Shown piece after piece: positions 55,035-64,000 of a stretch of 64,000 nt of DNA. The stretch is from assembly GCA_003347645.1 (NCBI GenBank), contig QDFX01000016.1, forward strand, positions 1-64,000, read 5' to 3'. Made by a program: the position numbers and the translations under genes. This stretch comes from Rhizobiaceae bacterium CPCC 101076. Lineage in GTDB: Bacteria > Pseudomonadota > Alphaproteobacteria > Rhizobiales > Methylopilaceae. The notes under the pieces are model-generated. The model was not told the DNA's origin. It did not search any database and worked only from the letters and a program-made list of their open reading frames with translations. Within the stretch, counting starts at the first letter, position 1. Every line of letters begins with the position of its first letter.

Positions 55035-56044
55035 TCGTCAGGCACGTCGGATGCGGACGGTTTCGCGCTCACCGGATATAGCGGCGGGCGCTCGGCGGCC
55101 TTGTCCGGTGCGTTGACCACCGCGCGACACTCCGCCGGCAGGTCCGATAGCATCATCGGCGGCGGCGGGGGCTGCGGCTTCGTGGGCTTCTCCGGCTTGG
55201 GTTTCGGCAACTGCTTCTTCACCCAGCTTTCCAGCGCGGCGTCGCAGCCGTCTCCCGGCGGTACCGGCGCTTGCGGCTTGCAGGTCGCGCTGCCGAGCGG
55301 ACAGACCATGCGGATGTGCATGTGATAGTTATGGCCCCAATAGGGGCGTACCGTCTGAAGCCAGCCGCGGTCGCCGGTCGCTTCGCGACAGAGCGCCTTC
55401 TTGATCGCCGGATTGACGAAGATGCGCTCGACGCCCGGCATCCGGGCGGCAAGCCGGATCACCTTGAGATGCTCCGGCGTCCAGATCTTCGGATCGACGT
55501 CCTGCCAGTCCCTGGCGACAAGGCTGACCGCCGAAATATCCTCCCGCTCCTTCGCGGTGAGGAGGCGGTTCGGCATCGGATTGAGCCAGACATCGGCGTC
55601 GAGGCCGACCTGATGCGAGGCATGGCCGGTCAGCATGGGCCCGCCGCGCGGCTGAGAGATGTCACCGACCAGAAGGCCAGGCCATTTCGTCTCCTTCGGG
55701 ACCTTCCTCGCCAGTTCCTCGAGCGTGGAGATGAGACGAGGATGACCCCAATTGCGGTTTCTCGACAGCCGCATGACCTGCCATTGCGGCCCGTTGATCG
55801 GCAGCGCCTTGGCGCCGGCGAGACAGCCCTTCGCATAGAAGCCGATAGAACGCGTCGCCATGTCCGCCGGAAGCTTTTCCGAGCCGAAAAGCTGCTTCGC
55901 CGGTGTCTTATCGACGTTGAGCGGGCCTGGCGCCGGTAAGGTCGCGGGTTTGGATTCCGGCAGCGGAACGGCGCTTGCACCGCCCAGACCAGCAATAGAG
56001 AGTGCCAGCGCGACTACCAGCAACGTCCTGCGTTTCATGACCAT
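54971..56044 (-). CDS. mepA: Penicillin-insensitive murein endopeptidase
   Basis: A 357-residue periplasmic metallopeptidase with a signal peptide ([20 protein letters not shown]). Motifs: [49 protein letters not shown] (zinc His), and [10 protein letters not shown]-terminal Pro-rich tail ([17 protein letters not shown]...) is an extension beyond the E. coli enzyme. ATG 56044 or 56038 are both possible. The 3' end overlaps msrA by 64 bases on the other strand. Confidence 0.9.
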   Translation of the reverse strand: MVMKRRTLLVVALALSIAGLGGASAVPLPESKPATLPAPGPLNVDKTPAKQLFGSEKLPADMATRSIGFYAKGCLAGAKALPINGPQWQVMRLSRNRNWGHPRLISTLEELARKVPKETKWPGLLVGDISQPRGGPMLTGHASHQVGLDADVWLNPMPNRLLTAKEREDISAVSLVARDWQDVDPKIWTPEHLKVIRLAARMPGVERIFVNPAIKKALCREATGDRGWLQTVRPYWGHNYHMHIRMVCPLGSATCKPQAPVPPGDGCDAALESWVKKQLPKPKPEKPTKPQPPPPPMMLSDLPAECRAVVNAPDKAAERPPLYPVSAKPSASDVPDDQSADTPDPTGQETPVPPTPQ

Positions 56045-56139
56045 GAGCCACCGCATGCAATGCATTGGTCGTCTGGCAGGAACCTCAGCCCGGCCGATGG
56101 ACTTAATAGCATGATCTTCCGATTTCCCGAGGGGCTCAT

Positions 56140-57261
56140 ATGCGCATTGCACAGATCGCGCCGCTCTATGAAAGTTGCCCGCCGCAACTCTACGGTGGAA
56201 CCGAGCGCGTTGTTTCGTTCCTGACCGAAGAGCTTGTCAAACTGGGCCACGACGTCACCCTGTTCGCTTCCGGTGACAGCAAAACGGCAGCCCGCCTCGT
56301 TCCCGGCTCGAAACGCGCTCTGCGCCTCGACACATCAGTCCTCGACCCCCTCGCCCACCACATGGTGTTGATGAACAGGGTCATTCAGGAAGCCGACAAT
56401 TTCGAGATCCTGCACTTCCACACCGACTACCTCCATTATCCTTTCTTCGCCAATAGTGGCCACCCGATCGTCACCACGCTGCATGGCCGACAGGATCTTC
56501 TGGATCTCGTCCCGATCTATCGCGAATTTCCAGACATGCCCCTGGTCTCGATTTCCGACGCCCAGAGGCGGCCGATCTCTCACGCGCATTGGGTGAAGAC
56601 CGTTCATCACGGCCTGCCGCTCGATCTTCTTCCGGAGGGACCGGGCGATGGGCGCTATCTGGCTTTCGTCGGCCGGATCAGCCCCGAGAAGAGGCTCGAC
56701 CGGGCGATCATGATCGCCCGTCAGGCAGGGATTCCGCTCAAGGTCGCGGCCAAGATCGATCGCACCGACACCGTCTACTATGAAGACGTGATCAAGCCGC
56801 TGCTCGGCGAGGGCGTCGAATTCGTCGGCGAGATCAACGACCAGCAGAAAAAGGACTTTCTCGGTCGCGCCGGCGCGCTGCTCTTCCCGGTCGACTGGCC
56901 GGAACCGTTCGGGCTCGTCATGATCGAGGCAATGGCATGCGGCACGCCCGTGCTCGCCTTCCGTTGCGGCTCGGTGCCGGAAGTGATCGACGAGGGTATT
57001 ACCGGCCTGGTCGTCGACTGCATGGAAGCAGCACATGCGGCGCTGCCGCAGGTGCTGGCTCTCGACCGCCATAACGTGCGCTTGCAATTCGAGAAGCGGT
57101 TCTCGGCCGAACGCATGGCCCGCGATTATCTGGCGCTCTACGAGACCATGACGCGTCCGGTGATCACGATGCCCGCGGCTGTCGCGGTTGCGAAAAGAGC
57201 TGGCGAGCGCCTAAGCTCGCTCGAGCTTCCTGCAGCCGTGCACGCCGTCGCAAAAGCATGA
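56140..57261 (+). CDS. Glycosyltransferase family 4
   Basis: A 373-residue GT-B enzyme. N-terminal donor-fold start MRIAQIAPLYESCPPQLYGGTERVVSFLTEELVKLGHDVTLFASG; VGRISPEKRLDRAI marks the C-terminal domain; EPFGLVMIEAMACGTPVLAFRCGSVPEVID is the E-x7-E nucleotide-sugar motif. This branch often sits with a debranching-type hydrolase and is thought to act in alpha-glucan or glycoconjugate formation. It is 37 bases before the next gene, likely an operon. Confidence 0.87.
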   Translation: MRIAQIAPLYESCPPQLYGGTERVVSFLTEELVKLGHDVTLFASGDSKTAARLVPGSKRALRLDTSVLDPLAHHMVLMNRVIQEADNFEILHFHTDYLHYPFFANSGHPIVTTLHGRQDLLDLVPIYREFPDMPLVSISDAQRRPISHAHWVKTVHHGLPLDLLPEGPGDGRYLAFVGRISPEKRLDRAIMIARQAGIPLKVAAKIDRTDTVYYEDVIKPLLGEGVEFVGEINDQQKKDFLGRAGALLFPVDWPEPFGLVMIEAMACGTPVLAFRCGSVPEVIDEGITGLVVDCMEAAHAALPQVLALDRHNVRLQFEKRFSAERMARDYLALYETMTRPVITMPAAVAVAKRAGERLSSLELPAAVHAVAKA

Positions 57262-57298
57262 GTGGCGTGTTCTCCGCAGGTGACGGAGGCGGCTGCGA

Positions 57299-59461
57299 AT
57301 GAACGAGACATTGCCTTCGCAATTCTACATTCCGGCGCGCACAACGCTCGACGGCGGTCGGCCGTCGCGGCTGAAGCACAACGACACCTTCGCCGTGCTC
57401 GATACCAATGGCGACCTGCTGGCCTGGGAGGGCAATCCCGACGGCCTCTACAATCGCGACACCCGGCATCTTTCGCACTTCGAACTGCGCCTGAACGGCG
57501 CACGGCCGATGCGGCTCTCGTCGAACGTCGAGAGCGACAATGCCGCGCTGACCGCCGACCTGACAAATCCCGATTTCTTCGAGGGCGACCGGCTCGCGCT
57601 GCCGAAGGATACGATCCATCTCCACCGGCTGAAATTCGTCTGGGACGGGGCGCTGTTCGAAAGGATCGCGATCTTCAATTACGACGACGAGGCGCGCCGC
57701 CTGCGGGTCAGCACGACATTCGACTGCGATTTCGCCGATCTTTTCGAGGCGCGCGGACAGCGCCGGCCGGGGCGCGGAGTTCGCTGCGTGGACGTGATCG
57801 GCGACGGCACGGTGCGCTTTGCCTATGCCGGGCTCGACCAGGTCGAGCGCACGACCGAACTCGCCTTCTGGCCCATTCCGGACCGCATCGAGCCCAGCTT
57901 CGCCTATTACGACATGATCCTCGGCCCGCAGGAGAAGCGGGTGATGTTCGTCCGCATCGCCTGCAATCCGAAGGATCTCGCGAGCTGGGAGGGCAAGGAA
58001 TATTTCCGCGAATTCGCCTATATGCGCCGCTCGCTGCGACAGGCGAACAACCGTTCGCTCCGGATCGCGAGCACGAACACGCTCGTCCAGAACGTCATTC
58101 GCCAATCCATGGCCGACCTGACCATGCTGACGACCGAGACGCCGTATGGCGCCTATCCCTATGCCGGCATTCCCTGGTTCTCGACCGCGTTCGGCCGCGA
58201 CGGCATCATCACCGCGCTGATGATGCTCTGGGTCGATCCCGGAATGGCCAAGGGCGTGCTGTCGCTCCTTGCGCATACGCAGGCGAAGGTCGCCGACCCG
58301 TTCCAGGACGCCGAGCCCGGCAAGATCCTGCACGAAATGCGCTTCGGCGAGATGGCGGCGCTGCGCGAGGTGCCGTTCGGCCTCTATTATGGCAGTGTCG
58401 ATTCCACCCCGCTCTTCGTCATGCTGGCAGGCGCCTATCTGTCTCGAACCGGCGATGTGGAGACGATCCGCTCGCTCTGGCCGAACATCCAGGCGGCGCT
58501 GGGCTGGATCACCAATCACGGCGACGTCGACGACGACGGCTTCGTCGAATACCGCCGCCAGCGCGACACCGGCCTCGTCAATCAGGGCTGGAAGGACTCG
58601 GTCGACTCGATCTTCCACACCAATGGCGATTTCGCCGAGGGACCGATCGCGCTCTGCGAGGTGCAGGGATATGTCTACGCCGCATGGCGGGAGGCCGCGG
58701 CCATGGCGCGGGCGCTCGGGCATGACAAGAACGCCATCACCTTCGATCGGCGCGCCGAGGACATCCGCAAGGCATTCGAGGAGAAGTTCTGGATCGAGGA
58801 GCTCGGCACCTACGCCATCGCACTTGACGGTCAGAAACGGCCATGCGCGGTCGCGAGCTCGAATGCCGGCCACGCCCTCTTCACCGGCATCGTCCATCCG
58901 GACCGCGCCAAGCGCGTCGCGGCGCTGCTGATGGAGCCCGAGAGCTTTTCGGGCTGGGGCATCCGCACGATCTCGACCAGCGCGGCGCGCTACAATCCTA
59001 TGTCCTACCACAACGGCTCGATCTGGCCGCACGACAACGGCCTGATCGCGCTCGGCTTCGCCCGCTACGGCCTGAAGGACGCCGTGCTGAAGGTGTTCAA
59101 GGGCCTGATCGAGGCAGCGGGCGAGATCGAGCTCAACCGGCTGCCCGAACTTTTCTGCGGCTTCGGCCGCAAGCAACGTCAGGGCCCTATCGGCTATCCC
59201 GTCTCATGCTCGCCACAGGCCTGGGCGGCTGCCACACCGCTGGCGCTCATTCAGGCCAGTCTCGGGCTGACGCTGGAACACTCGACCGGCGATGTACGGC
59301 TGAACCTGCCGGTGCTGCCGGACTTCATCGACAAGCTCTGCCTGCACAACGTCACTCTCGGCGAGGGTGGTTGCGACCTTCTCGTCAGCCGTCACGGCAC
59401 CGACGTCGCCGTGACGGTACTGGACCGGCGCGGCGACATCCGAGTGATCGAAATACACTAA
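57299..59461 (+). CDS. Amylo-alpha-1,6-glucosidase / glycogen debranching-type protein
   Basis: A 720-residue protein. The N-terminal GDE_N_bis-like domain (about 30-225: HNDTFAVLDTNGDLLAWEGNPDGLYNRDTRHLSHFEL) precedes a six-hairpin glycosidase domain: PWFSTAFGRDGIITALMMLWVDPGMA, GLVNQGWKDSVDSIFH with acidic residues, and SYHNGSIWPHDNGLIALGFARYG. It probably removes alpha-1,6 branches or trims a glucan. It pairs with the GT4 gene upstream and ends 4 bases inside the convergent SDR. Confidence 0.87.
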   Translation: MNETLPSQFYIPARTTLDGGRPSRLKHNDTFAVLDTNGDLLAWEGNPDGLYNRDTRHLSHFELRLNGARPMRLSSNVESDNAALTADLTNPDFFEGDRLALPKDTIHLHRLKFVWDGALFERIAIFNYDDEARRLRVSTTFDCDFADLFEARGQRRPGRGVRCVDVIGDGTVRFAYAGLDQVERTTELAFWPIPDRIEPSFAYYDMILGPQEKRVMFVRIACNPKDLASWEGKEYFREFAYMRRSLRQANNRSLRIASTNTLVQNVIRQSMADLTMLTTETPYGAYPYAGIPWFSTAFGRDGIITALMMLWVDPGMAKGVLSLLAHTQAKVADPFQDAEPGKILHEMRFGEMAALREVPFGLYYGSVDSTPLFVMLAGAYLSRTGDVETIRSLWPNIQAALGWITNHGDVDDDGFVEYRRQRDTGLVNQGWKDSVDSIFHTNGDFAEGPIALCEVQGYVYAAWREAAAMARALGHDKNAITFDRRAEDIRKAFEEKFWIEELGTYAIALDGQKRPCAVASSNAGHALFTGIVHPDRAKRVAALLMEPESFSGWGIRTISTSAARYNPMSYHNGSIWPHDNGLIALGFARYGLKDAVLKVFKGLIEAAGEIELNRLPELFCGFGRKQRQGPIGYPVSCSPQAWAAATPLALIQASLGLTLEHSTGDVRLNLPVLPDFIDKLCLHNVTLGEGGCDLLVSRHGTDVAVTVLDRRGDIRVIEIH

Positions 59462-60294
59462 ATCGGCGTGCCGCCGTTCACGTGGATGACCTGACCGGTG
59501 ATGTAGGAGCTTTCCTCGGTCGCCAGGAACAGGAAACAGGACGCCACCTCGTTCGGCTGACCGGGTCGACCAAGGGGGGTGTTCTTGCCGAACTCCGCCA
59601 CCTTATCCTTGTCGAAGCTTGCCGGAATGAGCGGCGTCCAGATCGGACCCGGGGCGACGGCGTTGACGCGGATGCCCTTCTTGGCGAGTTGCTGCGACAG
59701 CGCGCGGGTGAAGGCGACGGCGGCGCCGCGCGTCGATGAATAGTCGACGAGCACCTCGTTGCCCCGGAAGGCGGTGATCGACGCCGTGTTGATGATCGTC
59801 GATCCCTTGCCGAGATGCTTCAGCGCCTCGCGGGTGACGAACAGATAGCTGAAGATATTGGTCCGGAACGTCCGCTCGATCTGATCCGGATCGATCTCGG
59901 AGAAGTCCTCGACCACGTGCTGCTCGGCGCAATTGTTGACGAGGATGTCGAGCCGGCCGAAGGCGTTGATCGTCTCGCGCATGACCTTGGCGGCCGCGTC
60001 GGGGAATCCCAGATCGGCCGAGATCGCATGCGCCCGGCTTCCGCGCCCCTCGATCAGCTTCCTGGTTTCGTCGGCATCCTTGCGTTCGTCGAGATAGACG
60101 AAAGCAATGTCAGCTCCCTCCTCGGCGAAGGCGACAGCCGTCGCGCGGCCGATCCCGCTATCTCCTCCAGTGATGAGCGCGACCTTGCCTTTGAGCCGGC
60201 CGGTGCCTTTCAGGCGCGGTTCGTAATCCGGGCGCGGATTCATCAGGTGTTCGTGGCCCGGCTGGTCGTCTTGCTTCTGTGCTGGCATCGACAT
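59458..60294 (-). CDS. SDR-family oxidoreductase, YghA-like, catalytic Lys replaced by Arg
   Basis: A 278-residue SDR with an N-terminal extension (QKQDDQPGHEHLMNPRPDYEP) typical of YghA/general-stress SDRs. Cofactor site ALITGGDSGIGRATAVAFAEEGAD; NNCAEQH; catalytic Ser in INTASITAFRG. The Y-x-x-x-K motif reads YSSTRGA: the lysine is an arginine (codon CGC). C-terminal VNAVAPGPIWTPLIP is normal. It follows topoisomerase IB on the same strand by 34 bases. Confidence 0.9.
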   Translation of the reverse strand: MSMPAQKQDDQPGHEHLMNPRPDYEPRLKGTGRLKGKVALITGGDSGIGRATAVAFAEEGADIAFVYLDERKDADETRKLIEGRGSRAHAISADLGFPDAAAKVMRETINAFGRLDILVNNCAEQHVVEDFSEIDPDQIERTFRTNIFSYLFVTREALKHLGKGSTIINTASITAFRGNEVLVDYSSTRGAAVAFTRALSQQLAKKGIRVNAVAPGPIWTPLIPASFDKDKVAEFGKNTPLGRPGQPNEVASCFLFLATEESSYITGQVIHVNGGTPI

Positions 60295-60328
60295 CGCAGT
60301 TCTCCCTTCGAGGGTCGAACAGCAGGCC

Positions 60329-61423
60329 TCAGCTTTTGTTCCGGCCGTCCAGCCTATCCTGCAGCAGGGCAAGCACCGGCCATTCTTCGGGCTTCAGCCC
60401 ATGCGGCCGACGGCGCCCGTGAACGGCGGATTTGAGATCATCCGTGAGTGTGCCTTCCAGATAGGCCTCGATGACGGCCGGGTGGACATAGCAGCGGCGG
60501 GAAATCGCACGCGTATTCACCAGCCGTTCCGCAACCCGGTCGATCGCCGCGTTCAGTTTCCGCGTCGCCTCCGTCTTGGTCGAGAAGCCGCCGAGATCGA
60601 CCAGAGCATGCGCGGCGGTCACGGTGCCGGCCCAGGTCCGGAAATGCTTGGCGCTGAAACCCGACCCGCCGATCTCGCGGATATAGTCGTTGACGTCGTG
60701 CGAGGCGACCGAATGCGGCTCGCCGTCGCCGTTCATGTACTGGAACAGGTTCTGGCCCGGCATTTCCTGGCACTGGCGGATGATGCGGGCGATGCGCCGG
60801 TCGCGCACGGTGAGCTTCCAGCTCTTGCCGCTCTTGCCCTTGAACGAGAACAGCAGCCGCTCGCTGCCGGCCTCGACATGCTTGTTGCGAAGCGTCGTCA
60901 GCCCGAAGCTCTTATTGGCCTCGGCATATTTCTCATTGCCGATACGGATCAGGGTCGTGTCCAGCAGGTGGACGACCGTTCCCAGCACCTTCTCGCGGCA
61001 GAGACCGCGCAGCGCCATGTCGTCGTCGATCCGCCGGCGCATTTTCGGCAGCATCTCGGCGAACTCGATCAGCCGCTCGTATTTCGTCTCGTCGCGGATC
61101 TCGTGCCATTTCGGGTGGTAGCGGTATTGCTTGCGGCCCTTGGCGTCACGCCCCGTCGCCTGGATGTGGCCGCTGGCCTTGGGGCAGATCCAGACATCGA
61201 CATATGCCGGCGGGATCGCGAGGCTGCGGATGCGCTCGAGCGTCTTTTCGTCCCGCAACAGATCGCCGTTCGGCCCGTAATAGGCGAAGCGCAGGCCGGA
61301 TTTCTTTCGGGTGATGCCCGGATTCTCGTCTGTCACATAGACGAGGCCGGCATTCTCGGCGGAGAGAGCGGGATCATGGGCCGGGCAGGCATCGTCATCC
61401 GGAACGAGCAAAGCGTCGGCCAT
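60329..61423 (-). CDS. DNA topoisomerase IB
   Basis: A 364-residue poxvirus-like bacterial type IB enzyme. N-terminal segments GLRFAYYGPNGDLLRDEKTLERIRSLAIPPAYVDVWICPKASGHIQATGRDAKGRKQYRYHPKW are the conserved start; the catalytic-domain residues follow (GNEKYAEANKSFGLTTLRNKHV, FRTWAGTV) and the active tyrosine is in RRCYVHPAVIEAYLEG. It relaxes DNA. ATG 61423 after GGGAG. Confidence 0.92.
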   Translation of the reverse strand: MADALLVPDDDACPAHDPALSAENAGLVYVTDENPGITRKKSGLRFAYYGPNGDLLRDEKTLERIRSLAIPPAYVDVWICPKASGHIQATGRDAKGRKQYRYHPKWHEIRDETKYERLIEFAEMLPKMRRRIDDDMALRGLCREKVLGTVVHLLDTTLIRIGNEKYAEANKSFGLTTLRNKHVEAGSERLLFSFKGKSGKSWKLTVRDRRIARIIRQCQEMPGQNLFQYMNGDGEPHSVASHDVNDYIREIGGSGFSAKHFRTWAGTVTAAHALVDLGGFSTKTEATRKLNAAIDRVAERLVNTRAISRRCYVHPAVIEAYLEGTLTDDLKSAVHGRRRPHGLKPEEWPVLALLQDRLDGRNKS

Positions 61424-61563
61424 CACCACTCCCACATGAACTCGCGTGGATAAACTCGCCCGGAGGGCAAGAGGTTCAGTTCGCGGACAGCGTGGCATCA
61501 CAGCCAAGTTGCGAAGCGGGAGCCGGGCGTTTATAGCGGCACCTCCGCTCGCAAGAGCGGTCC

Positions 61564-61653
61564 GGAGGGGTGGCCGAGTGGTTGAAGGCGCACGCCTGGA
61601 AAGTGTGTATACGGGAAACCGTATCGGGGGTTCGAATCCCCCTCCCTCCGCCA
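61564..61653 (+). tRNA. tRNA-Ser (anticodon GGA)
   Basis: A 90-base class II tRNA: acceptor GGAGGGG paired with the 3' TCCCTCC (one G-U), D stem GCC/GGC, anticodon stem CACGC/GTGTG with loop CTGGAAA (anticodon GGA), a long variable arm (TACGG/CCGTA), TTCGAATC T-loop and an encoded CCA. The weak AGCTAT/ATAGCT hairpin at 61661-61676 follows. The 3' end is a usual integration site for islands. Confidence 0.97.
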
Positions 61654-61989
61654 GACATTAAGCTATTGTTATAGCTATTCTTTCTGACCTTATGCTTGGT
61701 TCCTAAGCCTCGGAAATGTCGCTTGCTTTGGCATAGTCCAAAGTCTCCGCTCCCCCTCCGGACTTCATTTTTGCGCGCAAATCGGCGGCCGATCTAACTG
61801 GATTCTTCGGAGGGCACGCACCCACTACGGTTTCGAGTTTGCCGCGATGCAGATCGCCCGCCCACGCTCCATCGCGCGGAGCAATTCCTCTCGCGGAAAC
61901 CGCTGAAGTTGCGTAAGTTACACTCTACATCCGACGCGGCAGTAGAGTTCGATGGTGAGTCCTCGTCCAACGCCAACGGAGGATGCCGG
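61654..61989. other. Spacer after tRNA-Ser
   Basis: 336 bases with no gene I can support. It starts with a weak AGCTAT/ATAGCT hairpin at 61661-61676 and a short T-run that may end the tRNA transcript. The sequence is less GC-rich than that of the housekeeping genes, and the final 20 bases carry the CGGAGGATG ribosome site for the next gene. Confidence 0.5.
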
Positions 61990-62850
61990 GTGAAACTCCT
62001 CCAAGAACCGCTCGTCCATTTCGTCGCCGCAGGCACGGTCCTGTTCGCCGTTTATAGTTGGCTCAACAAAGATAGCGTCGAAATTGCGGGAGTGCCGCCG
62101 GTCCGGATCGGTGAGGGCGAACTGAGGTGGGTCGAGGAAACCTGGAGCAGGCAATGGCTCCGGTCGCCTTCAAAAGAAGAGCTGTCTGGGTTTGTTGCCG
62201 AACTCGTCAATGAAGAGCTCCTTGCCCGCGAGGCGCTCGAAATGGGGCTCGACAAGGATGACACGATTATCCGCCGTCGACTGGCGCAGAAGCTTAAGTT
62301 CATCGTCGACGACACTGCACGGCTCGGCGAGCCGACGGATGATGTGTTGCGTGCCTACTACGAGAAGAATTTGGCGCGCTTCACACATGGCGCAACGGTG
62401 TCGTTCGTCCACGCGTTCTTCAACACCGGAACCCGTTCAAATGCGGAAGGTGACGCGAGAGCGATATTAAAGGCTGGGCCCAGTCCTAATGCAGGAGATC
62501 GGTTTCTGCTCGGCAATGGATTTCCCAATGCCGATGCGCAGGCGGTATCGAACGTCTTTGGTCCGGACTTCGCACGAGAGCTCTTCAGAGCGGTCCCTGG
62601 AACATGGTCGGGACCGATCAAGTCCGCCTACGGCTATCATCTTGCGCTGATCGACAGAAAGAACGAGGCGGCGCAACTCCCGTTCAACGAGGTGCGCGAC
62701 AAAGTGGTCGCGGCATGGCGCGTTGAGAAACAGGACGAGGCTTACGCCGCCTATATCGCGCGGCTTCGCGAGAAGTATGGCGTCGAATTTGACCAGAGCG
62801 TGAAGGCATTGCTCGACGACACGCCCGCCAAAAGCTTGGTGGCGAAATGA
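61990..62850 (+). CDS. Membrane-anchored parvulin-type peptidyl-prolyl isomerase
   Basis: A 286-residue protein with an N-terminal helix (LVHFVAAGTVLFAVYSWL, residues 8-25), then a SurA-like chaperone region (VAELVNEELLAREALEMGLDKDDTIIRRRLAQKLKFI) and a rotamase domain from about 145, with the closing WSGPIKSAYGYHLALIDRK typical of parvulins. It probably assists folding of an exported partner. GTG at 61990 follows CGGAGGA; a start at 61909 is less likely. Its stop overlaps the next ATG (ATGA). Confidence 0.82.
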   Translation: MKLLQEPLVHFVAAGTVLFAVYSWLNKDSVEIAGVPPVRIGEGELRWVEETWSRQWLRSPSKEELSGFVAELVNEELLAREALEMGLDKDDTIIRRRLAQKLKFIVDDTARLGEPTDDVLRAYYEKNLARFTHGATVSFVHAFFNTGTRSNAEGDARAILKAGPSPNAGDRFLLGNGFPNADAQAVSNVFGPDFARELFRAVPGTWSGPIKSAYGYHLALIDRKNEAAQLPFNEVRDKVVAAWRVEKQDEAYAAYIARLREKYGVEFDQSVKALLDDTPAKSLVAK

Positions 62851-63842
62851 AATTCCTCTCGCATTTCCCTTTCCTCTGTCTTCTGCTGATGGCAGCGATG
62901 GCGAGCACGGCGGCTCATGAAGTGCGTCCGGCCCTGCTCGACATCCGCGAGGAAGCGCCAGGCGAATTTAGCATTCTCTTCAAGACGCCGATGCAGGGCG
63001 ATGCCCGACTGTCATTGCGCGCAACGTTTTCCGGCAGAAATGAAGCTCTGACACCGATGGTCGAGCGTCCGACCGGAGACGCCATGGTGCAGTCCTGGCA
63101 GCTGCGGGCGATTGAGCCGCTGGCCGGGCAGCGCGTACTAATCGATGGGCTGCAGAGTACGATGACGGAAGCCCTGGTGCGTGCCGAATTTCAGAATGGA
63201 AATGTCTGGACCGGGCGACTGACACCGGCGGTGCCGTCGGCGACAATCCCGGAAGCGCAGAGCAAATGGGAAGTGATCGCGGCCTACTTACGAAGCGGCG
63301 TCGAGCACATTCTGTTCGGTTTCGACCATCTGCTGTTCGTGACAGCGCTGATGATGATCGTTCGGGACTGGCGCATTCTGGTGAAGACGATCACCGCCTT
63401 CACCGTCGCACATTCGATAACGCTGACGCTCGCCAGCCTTAAGATAGCCAGTCTGCCATCGGCCCCTGTCGAGGGCGTCATCGCGCTCAGTATACTGCTA
63501 GTCGCCACCGAAATCGCGCGCAAGGAACGCGGCCAAACAAGTCTGACGGTTCGGTGGCCGTGGGCTGTCGCCTTCGCCTTCGGACTGCTGCACGGCTTCG
63601 GATTTGCTGGCGCGCTAGCCGATGTCGGGCTACCGGGCGGCGATATTCCACTGGCCCTGTTCTCATTCAATCTCGGCGTCGAGATCGGGCAGCTAATCTA
63701 CATCGCTGCGGTTCTTTTCATTGTCGCGATGATCCGCCGCGTCGTTACCGTTCCGCGCCAGGCCGTCACCGCCGTGGCGTACGGCATCGGTACAATGGCA
63801 GCGTTCTGGACCATCGAAAGGCTGACCAACGCGTTCTTGTAA
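62847..63842 (+). CDS. HupE/UreJ-family membrane protein
   Basis: A 331-residue protein with a signal peptide (FPFLCLLLMAAMASTAAHE), a periplasmic domain to about residue 140 and six membrane helices after that. The core GVEHILFGFDHLLFVTALMMIVR and TAFTVAHSITLTLASL carry the HupE/UreJ His-x4-Asp-His and His-S motifs, which bind nickel or cobalt in relatives. ALLHGFGFAGALADVGLP is the second signature. Coupled to the PPIase by a 4-base overlap. Confidence 0.85.
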   Translation: MKFLSHFPFLCLLLMAAMASTAAHEVRPALLDIREEAPGEFSILFKTPMQGDARLSLRATFSGRNEALTPMVERPTGDAMVQSWQLRAIEPLAGQRVLIDGLQSTMTEALVRAEFQNGNVWTGRLTPAVPSATIPEAQSKWEVIAAYLRSGVEHILFGFDHLLFVTALMMIVRDWRILVKTITAFTVAHSITLTLASLKIASLPSAPVEGVIALSILLVATEIARKERGQTSLTVRWPWAVAFAFGLLHGFGFAGALADVGLPGGDIPLALFSFNLGVEIGQLIYIAAVLFIVAMIRRVVTVPRQAVTAVAYGIGTMAAFWTIERLTNAFL

Positions 63843-63858
63843 CTACGGAGGAAGCGTC

Positions 63859-64000
63859 ATGAGCACCTGCATTCGCAGACTTAAGGCATTTTTGTCGCGC
63901 AAGACGGTTCTCATCGGCGTTTTCGCCGCTTTTGCCCTTCCTGCCGGAGCGCAAGAAGCCGCCGGCAGCGATATCGGCACGCTGGACAAGGCTGAGGCCG
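63859..64000 (+). CDS. Start of an exported protein (cut at window end)
   Basis: ATG after CGGAGGAAG; 47 codons in view. They encode a signal peptide (KTVLIGVFAAFALPAGAQEA) and the first mature residues (AGSDIGTLDKAEA). It is in the PPIase/HupE transcription unit, 16 bases after HupE. DUF3604-type proteins often share such clusters, but the visible sequence does not prove it. Confidence 0.7.
   Translation, partial: MSTCIRRLKAFLSRKTVLIGVFAAFALPAGAQEAAGSDIGTLDKAEA

Overview
The window reads as chromosomal DNA of a GC-rich alphaproteobacterium, most likely in the order Hyphomicrobiales (Rhizobiales). The evidence is the hprK-chvG-chvI block with HPr and an EIIA-Man protein, pckA close to chvI, a truncated alphaproteobacterial-type HPr kinase, a lepA/PPK2 region, and many rhizobial-style palindromic intergenic repeats. 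The genus cannot be fixed from sequence alone. There is no phage, CRISPR array, rRNA or recognisable insertion sequence; one tRNA-Ser(GGA) lies near the right end.

Layout. 0.4-8 kb: a small winged-helix-like protein, a lysozyme-inhibitor-like fusion, a DUF4239-like membrane protein, a divergent ArsR/MFS pair with a clear operator, soluble transhydrogenase sthA and a YbaL-type antiporter. 8-15 kb: HPr, EIIA-Man, HprK, ChvG and ChvI in one minus-strand operon, then a HugZ-like protein and pckA, so that envelope/acid sensing and PTS phosphorylation sit beside gluconeogenesis. 15-24 kb: membrane proteins, an NhaD-type antiporter, a hybrid histidine kinase, a divergent PEP-carboxylase homologue with altered active-site motifs, a SleB-like hydrolase and yaiI. 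24-38 kb: a DUF559 endonuclease cassette, cysI and cysJ, mobB and mobA, the 5-oxoprolinase genes pxpA/B/C, a lytic transglycosylase and a sulfate ABC transporter (cysW, cysT, sbp) without its ATPase. 37-45 kb: macAB, an MFS exporter, a FAS1 protein with a SigK/RskA-like sigma/anti-sigma pair, and divergent GNAT/LysR genes. 45-61 kb: lepA, an SDR that appears to start at CTG, ppk2, an L,D-transpeptidase, an alpha/beta hydrolase, a PAS-GGDEF-EAL protein, msrA, mepA, a GT4 glycosyltransferase, a glycogen-debranching-type hydrolase, a second SDR with a substituted catalytic lysine, and topoisomerase IB. 61.5-64 kb: tRNA-Ser followed by a PPIase/HupE-like cluster whose sequence looks less GC-biased than the rest.

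The most unusual signals are (1) a DUF559 (Vsr-like) endonuclease gene that exactly fills the space between two inverted 57-bp palindromic repeats, while the same repeat pair occurs elsewhere in the window with a short spacer or with a second palindrome inside; (2) a short leader ORF with a perfect extended Shine-Dalgarno sequence followed by a strong hairpin just upstream of yaiI; (3) a PEP carboxylase homologue lacking several canonical catalytic residues; (4) paired regulatory sites upstream of pckA; and (5) a SigK-RskA-FAS1 module resembling the mycobacterial one. Gene starts were chosen by hand from ribosome-binding sites and family length; functional calls rest on motif recognition, not on database searches.
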